From: CAMFLJ01 sp963702555
GTDB lineage: Bacteria > Actinomycetota > Acidimicrobiia > Acidimicrobiales > Acidimicrobilacustridaceae
NCBI GenBank assembly: GCA_963702555.1
Contig: CAVPCW010000011.1
Location: 434,001 to 498,000, forward strand
Length of the DNA stretch: 64,000 bases
Reading direction: 5' to 3'
A program made the translations under genes and the position numbers. The stretch's first letter is position 1. Every line of letters starts with the position of its first letter. This document shows, in pieces, positions 15,797 to 24,856 of this stretch. The notes below the pieces were generated by a model. That model did no database searches. It saw nothing but the letters and a program-made list of their open reading frames with translations, and was not told the origin of the DNA.

Positions 15797-18700
15797 ATGT
15801 GCGGGATCATCGCCGTCGTCCGTCGCCCGAGCACCCGCCGTCCGCCGTCCCCGGCGGAGGTCACCGATCGCCTCGAGGCGGCCGCCCGCCTGCTCGGCGG
15901 GCTGGGCACCGGCGCGTCCCTCCCGGCCGACCTGGGTGACGTGCTCACCGACGCCGCCGCCGAGGTCGCGGCCGCCGATGCGCTGCTGCGCGGGGTCGCC
16001 GGGGTCACCGCGCTGCTCGAGGCCCCGGGCCTGGGTGCCTCCGTCACCAACCTGGTCGAGGGCCTCGACCGCCAGACCGTGGAGATCGAGGCCCGCCTCG
16101 ACGCCGACACCGAGCTGGGGGGCACCGAGCTCGAGCGGGTCAACGCCGCCCTCATCTCGCTGAAGGACGCCGTGTGGGCAGTGCGCCGCGACCGCCTGCG
16201 GGCAGCCGAGGGCGTGCGCGGCCTCGTCGGCCCGGGCGTCGGCCCTGCCGGTCTGGCCGTCGGCCTGTCCGTGCACCAGGCCCTCTCGGCCATCGACCGC
16301 CTCGAGGTCCGCGGCCGCGACAGCGCCGGGCTCCACCTGCTCGTGCGGGGCCACGGTCTCGACCTCACCTCGCCGGCCCTGCGCGCCGTGCTCGAGGCCC
16401 GCGCCGACGATCCCCTCTTCGGGTCGCTCGCCGTGCGCACCCCGGAGGGCCACCTCAGCCTCGTCTACAAGGCCGCGGCCGAGATCGGCGAGCTGGGCGA
16501 CAACACCCGGGCCATCCGTGAGGCCATGGTCGCCGACCCGCTGCTGCGCCAGGCCCTGGCCGCCGAGTCGGTGGAGGCCGTCGTGCTCGGTCACACCCGC
16601 TGGGCCAGCGTCGGCATCATCTCCCAGCCCAACGCCCATCCGCTCAACTCCGAAGAGGTCGACAGCACCAGCGGGCCCTACGTCACCGCCGTGCTCAACG
16701 GCGACGTCGACAACTTCGCCGACCTCAAGGCGAGCGAGGCGCTCCACATCGCCGACGAGATCACCACCGACGCGAAGGTCATCCCGACCCTCACGTCGCG
16801 GGCGATGGCCGACGGCACCGCCGTGGTCGAGGCCTTCCGCAGCACCGTCACCCAGCTCGAGGGCTCGGTGGCCATCGCCGCCAGCGCGGCCGGTGCTCCC
16901 GACGACCTCCTGCTCGCCCTCCGCGGCAGCGGCCAGGCGCTCTACGTGGGCCTCGCCGAGGACAGCTTCATCGTGGCCTCCGAGCCCTACGGCGTCGTCG
17001 AGGAGACCGAGACCTACCTCCGCCTCGACGGCGACGTGCCCGCCGACCCCGCCAACCCCGCGAGCCGCGGCCAGGTGATGGCCCTCCGGGGTGCGGCTGC
17101 CGGCAGCGTCGAGGGGCTCGAGCGCTGGGCCTACGACGGCACCCGCCTCGAGGTGGCGCTCGACGAGCTCGACCACGCCCAGATCACCACCCGCGACATC
17201 GACCGTGGCGACAGCCCCCACTTCCTGCTCAAGGAGATCGGCGAGGCGCCGGCGTCGTTCCGCAAGACGCTGCGGGGCAAGCTCGTCGACGGCCCCGACG
17301 GGCTGATGGTCCGCCTCGGCGACGACGTGCTCTCGCCCGAGGTGCGCGCCGGCCTCGCCGACGGAAGCATCGCCCGGGTCGTGGCCATCGGTCAGGGCAC
17401 TGCTGCGGTCGCGTCCCGTGCGCTGGCCGAGGGGCTGGCCGCCTTCGCCCCCGGCACCAACCTGCGGGTCGAGTCGGCGCTCGCCACCGAGCTCTCCGGG
17501 TTCCAGCTCGCCGACTCCATGGCCGACACGCTCGTCGTCGCCGTGAGCCAGTCCGGCACCACCACCGACACGAACCGCACGGTCGACCTGGTGCGGGCCC
17601 GCGGCGGCCACGTGGTGGCCATCGTGAACCGGCGCAACAGCGATCTCACCGACCGCGCCGACGGCGTGCTCTACACCTCCGACGGCCGCGACGTGGAGAT
17701 GAGCGTCGCCTCCACGAAGGCCTTCTACGCCCAGATCGCGGCGTGTTTCCTGCTGGCGGCCGCCATCGCCGATGCCGTCGGCGCCACCGTCGCCGATCGC
17801 CGCGCGCTGCTCGAGGGCCTGCGGGCGCTGCCCGCCGCGATGGAGGGCACCTTCGCCCTGCGCTCCGACATCGCGGTCGCCGCCCAGCGCCTCGCCCCGT
17901 CGCGGCGCTACTGGGCGATCGTCGGCAACGGCGCCAACCGCATCGCCGCCGAAGAGGTCCGGATCAAGCTCTCCGAGCTCTGCTACAAGGCGATCGCGTG
18001 CGACGGCACCGAGGACAAGAAGCACATCGACCTCTCCTCCGAGCCGCTGATCCTCGTGTGTGCGGCGGGCCTCCAGGGCTCCACCGCCGACGACGTCGCC
18101 AAGGAGGTCGCGATCTACCGGGCCCACAAGGCCGCCCCGATCGTGATCGCCAGCGCCGGCGAGGAGCGCTTCAGCGCCGCCCTCCACGTCATCTCGGTGC
18201 CGGCGGTCGACCCCCGCCTGGCCTTCGTGCTCTCGGCCATGGTCGGCCACCTCTTCGGCTACGAGGCCGCACTGGCCATCGACGCCCAGGCCCGACCGTT
18301 GCGCGAGGCCCGGGCCGCCATCGACACCGCGGTCGCCGGCAGCCTCGGCGGCGACGGCGAGGCCCTCCTGTCGGCGCTGCGACCCGGGCTGCAGACCCTG
18401 GCCTCCCGGTACTTCGACGGCCTCCGCGCCGGCGACTACGACGGCCACCTCGAGGCCAGCACGGCCGTGCGGCTGGCGTCGCTGTGGCGCTACGCCCTCG
18501 GCATCTCTCCGCTCGAGGCGTACCAGCTCGAGCACGGCAAGGTCGGCACGCCCGGCGTCGTGCTCGAGGACCTCGTCGCCGCCCTCAGCAGCGCCATCGA
18601 CGAGCTCACCCGCCCGGTCGACGCCATCAAGCACCAGGCCAAGACCGTCACCGTGGGCATCTCCCGCAGCGACGAGACCCTCCTCCAGGTGCCGCTGGTC

Positions 18701-19249
18701 AAGCAGGTGCTGGCGTCGGGTGCGGCCCGCGACCGCCTCAGCTACTCGACCCTGCGCACCCTCGCCGCCCTCGAGCCGCTCGTCGCCGAGGTGCTCGGCT
18801 ACACCCGCTATGCCATCGAGGGCCACGTCGACGCCGCCGGCAACGACGACGCCACCGTCGTGGTGATCGATCGTGGCGGCCTCGGCCGTGAGCTGCGCAG
18901 CCGCACCTCCGACGACCCCGAGCTGCGGGGCACCAAGCGCTGGGTCGCCGTCGAGCGCACCGTGCTGGTGGCCAAGGGTCGCAGCGACGGCCGCACGGTG
19001 ATCATCGTCCCCGAGGTGAAGGACGGCGAGCCCACCGGCCTCGCCCTGCTGCACGTGCGCCTCGTCGACGACCTGCCGCTGCCGTCGTTGCGGGCGGTGC
19101 TGCAGGGCTACCGGAACCGCTACGGGGCCATCAAGCACGCCGTCACCGAGACCGAGCCGGTGTTCCGCGACGACCTCCTCGTCGACGTGCCCGTGGTCGA
19201 CCTCATGACCGAGCCGGTGAACGACCTGGCGGAACGCTGGCGCTCGTGA
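15797..19249 (+). CDS. glmS: Oversized glutamine--fructose-6-phosphate aminotransferase
   Basis: Makes glucosamine-6-phosphate from fructose-6-phosphate and glutamine. The N-terminal nucleophile is Cys2 (MCGIIAVV). Glutaminase blocks RGRDSAG (about residue 173), GHTRWASVG (265) and NAHPLN...LNGDVDN are present, then the hinge LLKEIGEAPASFRKTLRGK (477) and SIS motifs VSQSGTTTDT and SVASTKAF (about 635). It has 1150 residues against about 610 normally. The extra parts are about 145 helical residues right after MCGIIAVV, about 50 before GHTRW, and a C-terminal addition of about 300 residues including VDAIKHQAKTVTVGISRSDE. It follows glmM. The stop overlaps acpS (GTGA). Confidence 0.88.
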   Translation: MCGIIAVVRRPSTRRPPSPAEVTDRLEAAARLLGGLGTGASLPADLGDVLTDAAAEVAAADALLRGVAGVTALLEAPGLGASVTNLVEGLDRQTVEIEARLDADTELGGTELERVNAALISLKDAVWAVRRDRLRAAEGVRGLVGPGVGPAGLAVGLSVHQALSAIDRLEVRGRDSAGLHLLVRGHGLDLTSPALRAVLEARADDPLFGSLAVRTPEGHLSLVYKAAAEIGELGDNTRAIREAMVADPLLRQALAAESVEAVVLGHTRWASVGIISQPNAHPLNSEEVDSTSGPYVTAVLNGDVDNFADLKASEALHIADEITTDAKVIPTLTSRAMADGTAVVEAFRSTVTQLEGSVAIAASAAGAPDDLLLALRGSGQALYVGLAEDSFIVASEPYGVVEETETYLRLDGDVPADPANPASRGQVMALRGAAAGSVEGLERWAYDGTRLEVALDELDHAQITTRDIDRGDSPHFLLKEIGEAPASFRKTLRGKLVDGPDGLMVRLGDDVLSPEVRAGLADGSIARVVAIGQGTAAVASRALAEGLAAFAPGTNLRVESALATELSGFQLADSMADTLVVAVSQSGTTTDTNRTVDLVRARGGHVVAIVNRRNSDLTDRADGVLYTSDGRDVEMSVASTKAFYAQIAACFLLAAAIADAVGATVADRRALLEGLRALPAAMEGTFALRSDIAVAAQRLAPSRRYWAIVGNGANRIAAEEVRIKLSELCYKAIACDGTEDKKHIDLSSEPLILVCAAGLQGSTADDVAKEVAIYRAHKAAPIVIASAGEERFSAALHVISVPAVDPRLAFVLSAMVGHLFGYEAALAIDAQARPLREARAAIDTAVAGSLGGDGEALLSALRPGLQTLASRYFDGLRAGDYDGHLEASTAVRLASLWRYALGISPLEAYQLEHGKVGTPGVVLEDLVAALSSAIDELTRPVDAIKHQAKTVTVGISRSDETLLQVPLVKQVLASGAARDRLSYSTLRTLAALEPLVAEVLGYTRYAIEGHVDAAGNDDATVVVIDRGGLGRELRSRTSDDPELRGTKRWVAVERTVLVAKGRSDGRTVIIVPEVKDGEPTGLALLHVRLVDDLPLPSLRAVLQGYRNRYGAIKHAVTETEPVFRDDLLVDVPVVDLMTEPVNDLAERWRS

Positions 19250-21076
19250 CCGGCGGTGTCGTCGGGATCGGCACCGACCTGGTCGACCTCGACCGGTTCC
19301 GGGAGGTCCTCGCCCGCCGGCCGGGGATGATCGAACGGCTCTTCACCCCCGGAGAGCGGGAGTACGCCGAGCGCCGGGGCGACCCGATCGAGCGCTACGC
19401 GGTGCGCTTCGCCGTCAAGGAGGCCGTGCTGAAGGCGCTGGGCGTCGGCATCGGCGCCGCGTCGTGGCACGAGATCGAGGTCGAGCGCGACGACGACGGC
19501 GTGCCGTCGCTGCGGCTCACCGGCCGGGCCGCCGAGCTGGCGGCCGAGGCGGGTGCCGCCGAGTGGGCCCTCACCCTCACCCACAGCGACACCGCGGCCC
19601 TGGCCACCGTCGTCGCCCTCGCCCCCGCACCCCCCGTGGCTCGTCCGAGCACGCTGGAGCGGGCCGGAACGAGCCAGGGCCCGCCGTTGGCGGGCGTGCT
19701 GGCCGGCGGGCTGGTGCCGATCGTGACGCCCGAGGAGATGGGGGCCATCGACAGGGCCGCACCCGAACCGGTCGAGGTGTTGATCGCCCGGGCCGGGGCC
19801 GCCACGGCGCGGGCCGCGGTCCGGATGCTCGGGGGCACCTACGGCCGCCGGGTCGTGGTGCTGGCCGGCAAGGGGAACAACGGCAACGACGGGCGCGACG
19901 CCGCTCGCCGCCTGCGGGCGCAGGGCGTGCGGGTCACGATGGTCGACGCCGCGTCGGCACCCGACGCGCTGCCCGACGCCGACCTCGTCGTCGACGCGGC
20001 CTACGGCACCGGGTTCCGGGGCGAGTACCGGCCGCCGGCCCCGCCGCCGGGAGCTCTCGTGCTCGCGGTCGACATCCCCTCCGGCGTCGACGGCCTCACC
20101 GGTCGGGCGCCCGGCGACGTCCTCGCGGCCGACGCCACCGTCACCTTCGCCGCCCTCAAGCCCGGCCTGGTGCTCCCGCCTGGCCTCGAGCTGGCGGGCG
20201 AGGTCGAGGTCGCCGACATCGGCCTCGACGTGTCCCGGGCCTCGGCCCACCTCGTCGGTGCCGCGGCCGTCGCCGGCTGGCTGCCCGACCGGTCGGTCGT
20301 GGCCCACAAGTGGCAGAGCGCGGTCTGGGTCGTGGCCGGCAGCCCCGGCATGGGCGGAGCGGCGTCGTTGACGGCCGCGGCCGCGGCCCGGACCGGCGCC
20401 GGCTACGTGCGGGTGTCCACCCCCGGCGGCGCGGCCGCCGGCCTCCCGATCGAGGCCGTCCGGGTCGACCTGCCGGCTGACGGCTGGGCCGCCGAGGTCG
20501 TGGCCGGCCTCGACCGGTTCTCGGCCCTCGTCATCGGCAACGGCCTGGGCACCTCTCCGGAGGTCGCCGCGGCCATCCGCGAGGTCGTGGCCGCCGCCAC
20601 GGCCCGCGGCCTGCCCACGGTCGTCGATGCCGATGGTCTCACCGCCCTCGGGCTCGACGCCGCCGACGTGGTCGGCCCGTCCACCGTGCTCACCCCCCAC
20701 GACGGCGAGTTCGCCCGCCTCGCCGGCGCCGCCCCCGGCGACGACCGCATCGCCGCCGCCCGGTCGCTCGCCGCCCGCACCGGTGCCGTGGTGCTGCTCA
20801 AGGGCCGGGCCACCGTCGTGGCCGAGCCCGGGGGCGAGGTGCTCGTGACCACCACCGGCGACGAGCGCCTGGCCACCGCCGGCACCGGCGACGTGCTCGC
20901 CGGGGTGATCGGGGGGCTGCTCGGCGAGGGCATCCCTGCCCTGCGCGCGAGCCGCGGCCGGAGCGTTCCTCCACGGTCGGGCAGGCGCCCTAGGCTGGCG
21001 CCGAGGCCTGGTGGCCGGCGACCTGCCGCCCGCCCTGCCCGCCGCCCTCGCCGAGGTCGCCGCCCTGCGGCCCTGA
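19246..21076 (+). CDS. Fused holo-ACP synthase and NAD(P)HX epimerase/dehydratase, frameshifted near the end
   Basis: N-terminal AcpS (about residues 1-128; GIGTDLVDLDRF and RFAVKEAVLKALG) transfers phosphopantetheine to acyl-carrier protein. It is followed in frame by Nnr: an epimerase domain (about 160-365; MGAIDRAAPEPVEVLIARAG, VLAGKGNNGNDGRDA) and an ADP-dependent dehydratase domain (VVAGSPGMGGAASLTAAAA, LTPHDGEFARL, TAGTGDVLAGVIGGLL) that repairs damaged NAD(P)H. The linker (about 131-144) is encoded by a 40-bp palindromic element also found after purH. One extra A near 20950 shifts the last 42 codons; removing it gives AAAGAFLHGRAGALGW and a stop at 21076. The GTG start overlaps the glmS stop. 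Confidence 0.88.
19637..19676. repeat. 40-bp palindromic element, in-frame copy inside acpS-nnr
   Basis: Begins TGGCTCG and ends CCGGAACGAGCCA, exactly 40 bases, as do the two copies at 55646-55685 and 55710-55749. It matches the 55710 copy at 33 of 40 positions by eye. Here it encodes the linker VARPSTLERAGTSQG between AcpS and Nnr without breaking the frame. Confidence 0.75.
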
Positions 21077-21102
21077 ACCACGGCCCACGCTCCGGAGGAC
21101 CG

Positions 21103-21642
21103 ATGCTGCTGCGAGACACGCCCGTGCGGGACCTGATGGTCACCGAGGTCCTCACGTTCACCGTGGACGACGACATCACCGACGCCATGCGGGCCATGGT
21201 CCGGCGCGACATCGACGGCGCACCCGTGATCGACGACGAGAACTACGTGATCGGCTCGCTCTCCACCGGCGATCTCATCGTCGAGGAGGCCAACATCCCC
21301 CTCCCGGCGGTCATCACCCTGCTCGGCGGCGTGATGGAGCTGCCCAGCTCGCGCAAGAAGTACGAAGAGGACCTCGACAAGGCCCTCGGCTCCACCGTCG
21401 GCGAGGTCATGCAGGAGGGCGTCGTCGCCATCCTCGGGCCCGACGACACCCTCGAGGACGCCGCCACCGTCATGCACGACGAGGAGCTCGACCGGGTGCC
21501 GGTCTGCGACGAGGACGGCCACCTGATCGGCATCATCGGCCGCGGGGACATCCTGCGGGCGATCGTGGCCGATCTCGACTCGCCGGTCGAGACCGAGGCC
21601 GACGCGGCCGCGGCCGAGGCCGAGGACGACGAGCAGGCCTGA
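21103..21642 (+). CDS. CBS-domain protein
   Basis: 179 residues with two CBS modules: LLRDTPVRDLMVTEVLTFTV to IDDENYVIGSLSTGDLI and TVGEVMQEGVVAILGPDDTL to CDEDGHLIGIIGRGDILRAI. CBS pairs bind adenosyl ligands and act as energy or ligand sensors; the specific role is unknown. ATG 21103 follows GGAGGA. The tail is acidic and Ala-rich (ETEADAAAAEAEDDEQA). It lies between nnr and alr, 3 bases before the alr GTG, so probably in the same transcript. Because nnr is frameshifted into this frame, the raw sequence makes it look fused to acpS-nnr; that fusion is an artefact. Confidence 0.9.
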   Translation: MLLRDTPVRDLMVTEVLTFTVDDDITDAMRAMVRRDIDGAPVIDDENYVIGSLSTGDLIVEEANIPLPAVITLLGGVMELPSSRKKYEEDLDKALGSTVGEVMQEGVVAILGPDDTLEDAATVMHDEELDRVPVCDEDGHLIGIIGRGDILRAIVADLDSPVETEADAAAAEAEDDEQA

Positions 21643-21645
21643 CCC

Positions 21646-22758
21646 GTGAGGGCCGCCCGGGCCGACGTCGACCTCACGGCGGTCGCCCACAACGTCGACG
21701 CCTTGCGCCGTGCCGTCGCGCCCGCGCTGCTGTGCGCGGTCGTGAAGGCCGACGGCTACGGCCACGGAGCCATCGCCGTCAGTGAGGCCGCCATCGCAGC
21801 AGGGGCCGACTGGCTGGCCGTCGCCCTCGTCGAGGAGGGTGCGGTGCTGCGCAAGGCCGGCATCCAGGCCCCGATCCTGCTGCTGTCGCAGCCCCGCCTC
21901 GCCGACCTCGCCGCCGTCGTCCGCTACGACCTGCGCGTCACCATCCACTCGTCGATGGCGGCTGAGCTGCTGGCGGTGGCCGCCCGCGACCAGGGCAAGG
22001 TCGCACGGGTCCACCTCAAGGTCGACACGGGCATGAACCGGGTGGGCGTCGCTCCGGAGGACGCGCTGGCGGTGGCCCGCGAGATCGAGCGCCGGCCCGA
22101 GCTCGAGCTCGAGGGCGTGTTCACCCACTGCGCCGTGGCCGACGAGCCCGACAACCCGTTCACCGACGTGCAGCTCGACCGGTTCGAGGTCGTCCTCGAC
22201 CAGCTCGCCGATGCCGGCATCTCCCCGGCCCTGCGCCACGCGGCCAACTCGGCCACCGCCATCGTCCACCCCCGCGGTCGGTACGACCTCGTGCGGGCCG
22301 GCATCTCGGTCTACGGCATCGCTCCCGCTCCGGGGCTGGCCGCCGAGCTGGACCTGCGGCCGGCGATGACGCTGCGGGCCGAGGTCTCCATGGTGAAGCG
22401 GGTGCCGGCAGGGGAGGGGATCTCCTACGGGCTGCGCCATCGCACCGAGCGCGAGACCACCGTCGCCACCGTTCCCATCGGCTACGCCGACGGCGTGCCC
22501 CGCCGCCTCGGCCTGGCGGGCGGCGAGGTGCTGGTGGGGGGCGTGCGCCGACCCATCCTCGGCGTCGTCACGATGGACCAGCTCATGGTCGACTGCGGCG
22601 ACGACCACGTCGAGGTCGGCGACGAGGTCGTGCTGATCGGCCGCCAGGGCGACGAGGAGATCACCGCCGAGGAGTGGGCCGGCCTGCTCGACACCATCGC
22701 CTACGAGGTCGTGTGCGGCATCGGTCCCCGCGTGCCCCGCTTCTACCGCTCGGCCTGA
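21646..22758 (+). CDS. alr: Alanine racemase
   Basis: PLP enzyme that makes D-alanine for peptidoglycan. 370 residues from GTG 21646. The PLP lysine is in CAVVKADGYGHGA and the second catalytic residue, Tyr, in GEGISYGLRHRT. VHLKVDTGMNRVG and VTMDQLMVD are further family motifs. The start codon is 3 bases after the CBS-gene stop, consistent with an operon. It fits the cell-wall precursor theme of glmM-glmS upstream. Confidence 0.96.
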   Translation: MRAARADVDLTAVAHNVDALRRAVAPALLCAVVKADGYGHGAIAVSEAAIAAGADWLAVALVEEGAVLRKAGIQAPILLLSQPRLADLAAVVRYDLRVTIHSSMAAELLAVAARDQGKVARVHLKVDTGMNRVGVAPEDALAVAREIERRPELELEGVFTHCAVADEPDNPFTDVQLDRFEVVLDQLADAGISPALRHAANSATAIVHPRGRYDLVRAGISVYGIAPAPGLAAELDLRPAMTLRAEVSMVKRVPAGEGISYGLRHRTERETTVATVPIGYADGVPRRLGLAGGEVLVGGVRRPILGVVTMDQLMVDCGDDHVEVGDEVVLIGRQGDEEITAEEWAGLLDTIAYEVVCGIGPRVPRFYRSA

Positions 22759-22822
22759 CCGATCCGGAGCCCTGCTGCTCGTGTGTGGCTAACGTTGTCG
22801 CTTCACGACAACTGGAGCGCCG

Positions 22823-23641
22823 ATGCGTCGTACCCTGATCTCCCTGACGGCGGTACTCGCCCTGGCGGCCGGTGCCGTCGTGGCGTCCGCCCTGCCGGCG
22901 AGCGCCAACGCCGCCCTCAGCGCCACCTCGGTCGCGCTGGACGGCGCCAACTGCGGCAACGCCGACCTCGCCGTCGGCATCACCGACTGGACGGCGGACA
23001 ACGAGGCCGGCCTCATCACCAACGCAGCCGGTGACACCCTGGGCACCTACGACCAGAGCGCCGGCCCGACGGGCACCGCCGAGGTCGCGGGCATCGGCCA
23101 GCCGGTCGACCCCGAGCAGCCCGACGCCACCGTCATCGGCAGCTACTACACGCTGGGGACCACCCCGCTCTCGAGCGCGAACACCGCCGAGTGGTTCGTC
23201 CTCTACAGCTGCGACACGCAGGGCGACAACGTCGTCCTCTACAGCTGCTTCGGCGACCTCGGCACCTGCCCGACCACGGCCGTCGAGGCCCTGGCGCTCA
23301 TCGCTCTCGACGCCACGCTCGACCCCAGCACGGTCGCGCCGGGCGGCACCGTCACGGTCAACGGCACCAACTGCTTCGACGCGCTGGCCGGCGCGCTGTT
23401 GCTGAAGGACGGTTCGGCCACCGGCGTGGGCGACACCGTCACCCCGAACCCCGACGGCTCGTTCTCGATCCCGCTCGTCGTCCCGGCCGACGCCACCCTC
23501 GGTGGCGACTACTCGGTGCGGGTCGACTGCGGCAACGAGCAGGTCATCGCCGACACGATCACCCTGCCGCTGCAGGTCGCTGTCCCGACGACCACGACCG
23601 TCGCGGTCGCCGCCGAGGTGACCCCGGCCTTCACCGGCTGA
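22823..23641 (+). CDS. Secreted protein with Ig-like repeats, function unknown
   Basis: 272 residues. A signal peptide (RRTLISLTAVLALAAGAVVA to ALPASANA) predicts export with cleavage after ASA or ANA. The mature part has two beta-rich segments; the second (LDPSTVAPGGTVTVNGTNCF then FSIPLVVPADATLGGDYSVR) is an Ig-like fold common in actinobacterial surface proteins. Four to six Cys may form disulfides. The C-terminal end is a Thr/Val-rich run finishing AAEVTPAFTG with no membrane anchor. It has its own promoter-like TAACGT at 22788-22793 and a hairpin after the stop. No enzymatic motif is seen. Confidence 0.75.
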   Translation: MRRTLISLTAVLALAAGAVVASALPASANAALSATSVALDGANCGNADLAVGITDWTADNEAGLITNAAGDTLGTYDQSAGPTGTAEVAGIGQPVDPEQPDATVIGSYYTLGTTPLSSANTAEWFVLYSCDTQGDNVVLYSCFGDLGTCPTTAVEALALIALDATLDPSTVAPGGTVTVNGTNCFDALAGALLLKDGSATGVGDTVTPNPDGSFSIPLVVPADATLGGDYSVRVDCGNEQVIADTITLPLQVAVPTTTTVAVAAEVTPAFTG

Positions 23642-23664
23642 GCCACTTCCTTCATTCGTACCTG

Positions 23665-23695
23665 CCGCCCGGCTCCGCACCTGCGGGCCGGGCGG
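23665..23695 (+). terminator. Terminator hairpin after the secreted-protein gene
   Basis: CCGCCCGGC (23665-23673) pairs with GCCGGGCGG (23687-23695); an inner CGC/GCG can extend the stem. It lies 24 bases after the stop codon. Confidence 0.6.
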
Positions 23696-23723
23696 TGGCG
23701 CGTCCGGGTGGCAGGATCACCCG

Positions 23724-24833
23724 ATGAGGGTGCTGCTGGTCGAGCCCTACCTGGGCGGGAGCCACGCCGACTGGGCCGCGGGGCTGGCCCGTCACTCGGC
23801 CCATGAGGTCACGGTGGTCGGGCATCCCGGCCGGCACTGGCGGTGGCGGATGCGGGGAGGGCCGGTGACCCTCGCCGAACAGGCGGCGGCGGTGGTGGCC
23901 GAGCACGGCCGGCCCGACGTGGTGCTCGTGTCCGGGCTCACTGACCTGGCCGCGTTCTGCGGCCTCTCCCGTCGGTGGTTGGGCGACACCCCGGTGGCCC
24001 TCTACCTCCACGAGAGCCAGCTGCTGCACCCGGGCACGCCCGCGGGGTCGGCCGGCGCCGAGGGGGTGTTCGCCAACTGGCGGTCGATGGTGGCGGCCGA
24101 CCACGTCTTCGTGGCGTCGGGGTTCCACCGCCGTGAGCTGTTCGCGGCTCTCCCGGCCGCGCTGGCCGACGTGCCCGACGAGGCACACGGCCACCTGCTC
24201 CCGGCGGTCGAGGCCCGCACGACCGTGCTCCCCGTCGGGGTCGAGCTCGCCGGCCTGCTCGCCGCCGACAGGCCGGGCCCCGACGGCGGCGCGCCCCTCG
24301 TGGTGTGGCCCCACCGGTGGGACCACGACAAGCGGCCCGAGGCGCTGCTGCGCGTGCTCGTCGCCCTGGCCCGGGCCGACGTGCCGTTCCGGGTGGCCTT
24401 CGCCGGGGCCAACACGCGGGAGGACCCGCAGGAGTTCGACGAGGCCTTCGCCGCCCTCGGTGACCGGGTCGTGCACGTCGGCCACCTGCCTCGCTCCGAC
24501 TACGAGGCGCTGCTGTTGCGGGGCGACGTCGTGGTCAGCACCGCGGCTCACGAGTTCTTCGGCGTCGCCACGGTCGAGGCCATGGCCGCCGGCATGGTGC
24601 CGCTCCTGCCCGACCGCCTGGCCTACCCCGAGCTGGTGCCGGAGCGGTTCCACGAGGCGGTGCTCTACCGCCACTCGCTGTTCGACCGGTTGCGGGCCGT
24701 CCTCGAGGACATCCCCGCAGCGCGGGGGCGGGTCGAGGGGCTGCGGGAGTCGGCCCGGCGCTTCTCGTGGGAGGTGGTCGCGCCCCGGTACGACGCCGAG
24801 CTCGAGGCGCTCGTCGCCCGCTCGGGACACTGA
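23724..24833 (+). CDS. tRNA-queuosine alpha-mannosyltransferase-like glycosyltransferase
   Basis: 369-residue GT4-type glycosyltransferase. The N terminus (MRVLLVEPYLGGSHADWAAG, then HPGRHWRWRMRGG) and blocks YLHESQLLHP, VWPHRWDHDKRPE, STAAHEFFGVATVEAMAAGM and a late FSWEV match, as I recall them, the same blocks in human GTDC1/QTMAN, which adds mannose to queuosine at the tRNA-Asp wobble position. A bacterial enzyme could do the same or glycosylate another queuosine-like target; this is inference. It sits next to tRNA t6A genes. A CAGGAT six bases before the ATG suggests a leaderless start. Alternative: a general GT4 with unknown acceptor. Confidence 0.75.
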   Translation: MRVLLVEPYLGGSHADWAAGLARHSAHEVTVVGHPGRHWRWRMRGGPVTLAEQAAAVVAEHGRPDVVLVSGLTDLAAFCGLSRRWLGDTPVALYLHESQLLHPGTPAGSAGAEGVFANWRSMVAADHVFVASGFHRRELFAALPAALADVPDEAHGHLLPAVEARTTVLPVGVELAGLLAADRPGPDGGAPLVVWPHRWDHDKRPEALLRVLVALARADVPFRVAFAGANTREDPQEFDEAFAALGDRVVHVGHLPRSDYEALLLRGDVVVSTAAHEFFGVATVEAMAAGMVPLLPDRLAYPELVPERFHEAVLYRHSLFDRLRAVLEDIPAARGRVEGLRESARRFSWEVVAPRYDAELEALVARSGH

Positions 24834-24844
24834 CCCGCCGGCGG

Positions 24845-24850
24845 TAGCCT
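24845..24850 (+). promoter_or_regulatory. Leaderless -10 element of the UDG-tsaE-tsaB operon
   Basis: TAGCCT followed by 6 bases and then GTG at 24857. The spacing makes the GTG itself the likely transcription start. Confidence 0.5.
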
Positions 24851-24856
24851 TTGCCG

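Noticed and set aside
15668..15797. glmS ribozyme or riboswitch upstream of glmS
   Set aside because: The 128-base leader has only one weak pairing and none of the expected double-pseudoknot layout; that ribozyme is typical of Firmicutes.
21103..21642. CBS domain as part of the acpS-nnr protein
   Set aside because: The open frame joins them only because the extra base at 20950 skips the nnr stop at 21076; the CBS gene has its own SD and ATG.
15251..22608. Very long open frames on the minus strand opposite glmM, glmS, acpS-nnr and alr (over 1100 codons each)
   Set aside because: They are antisense shadows of highly GC-rich coding sequence; translations are low in complexity (Gly/Asp/Val/Ala-rich), have no motif, and run across several real plus-strand genes.
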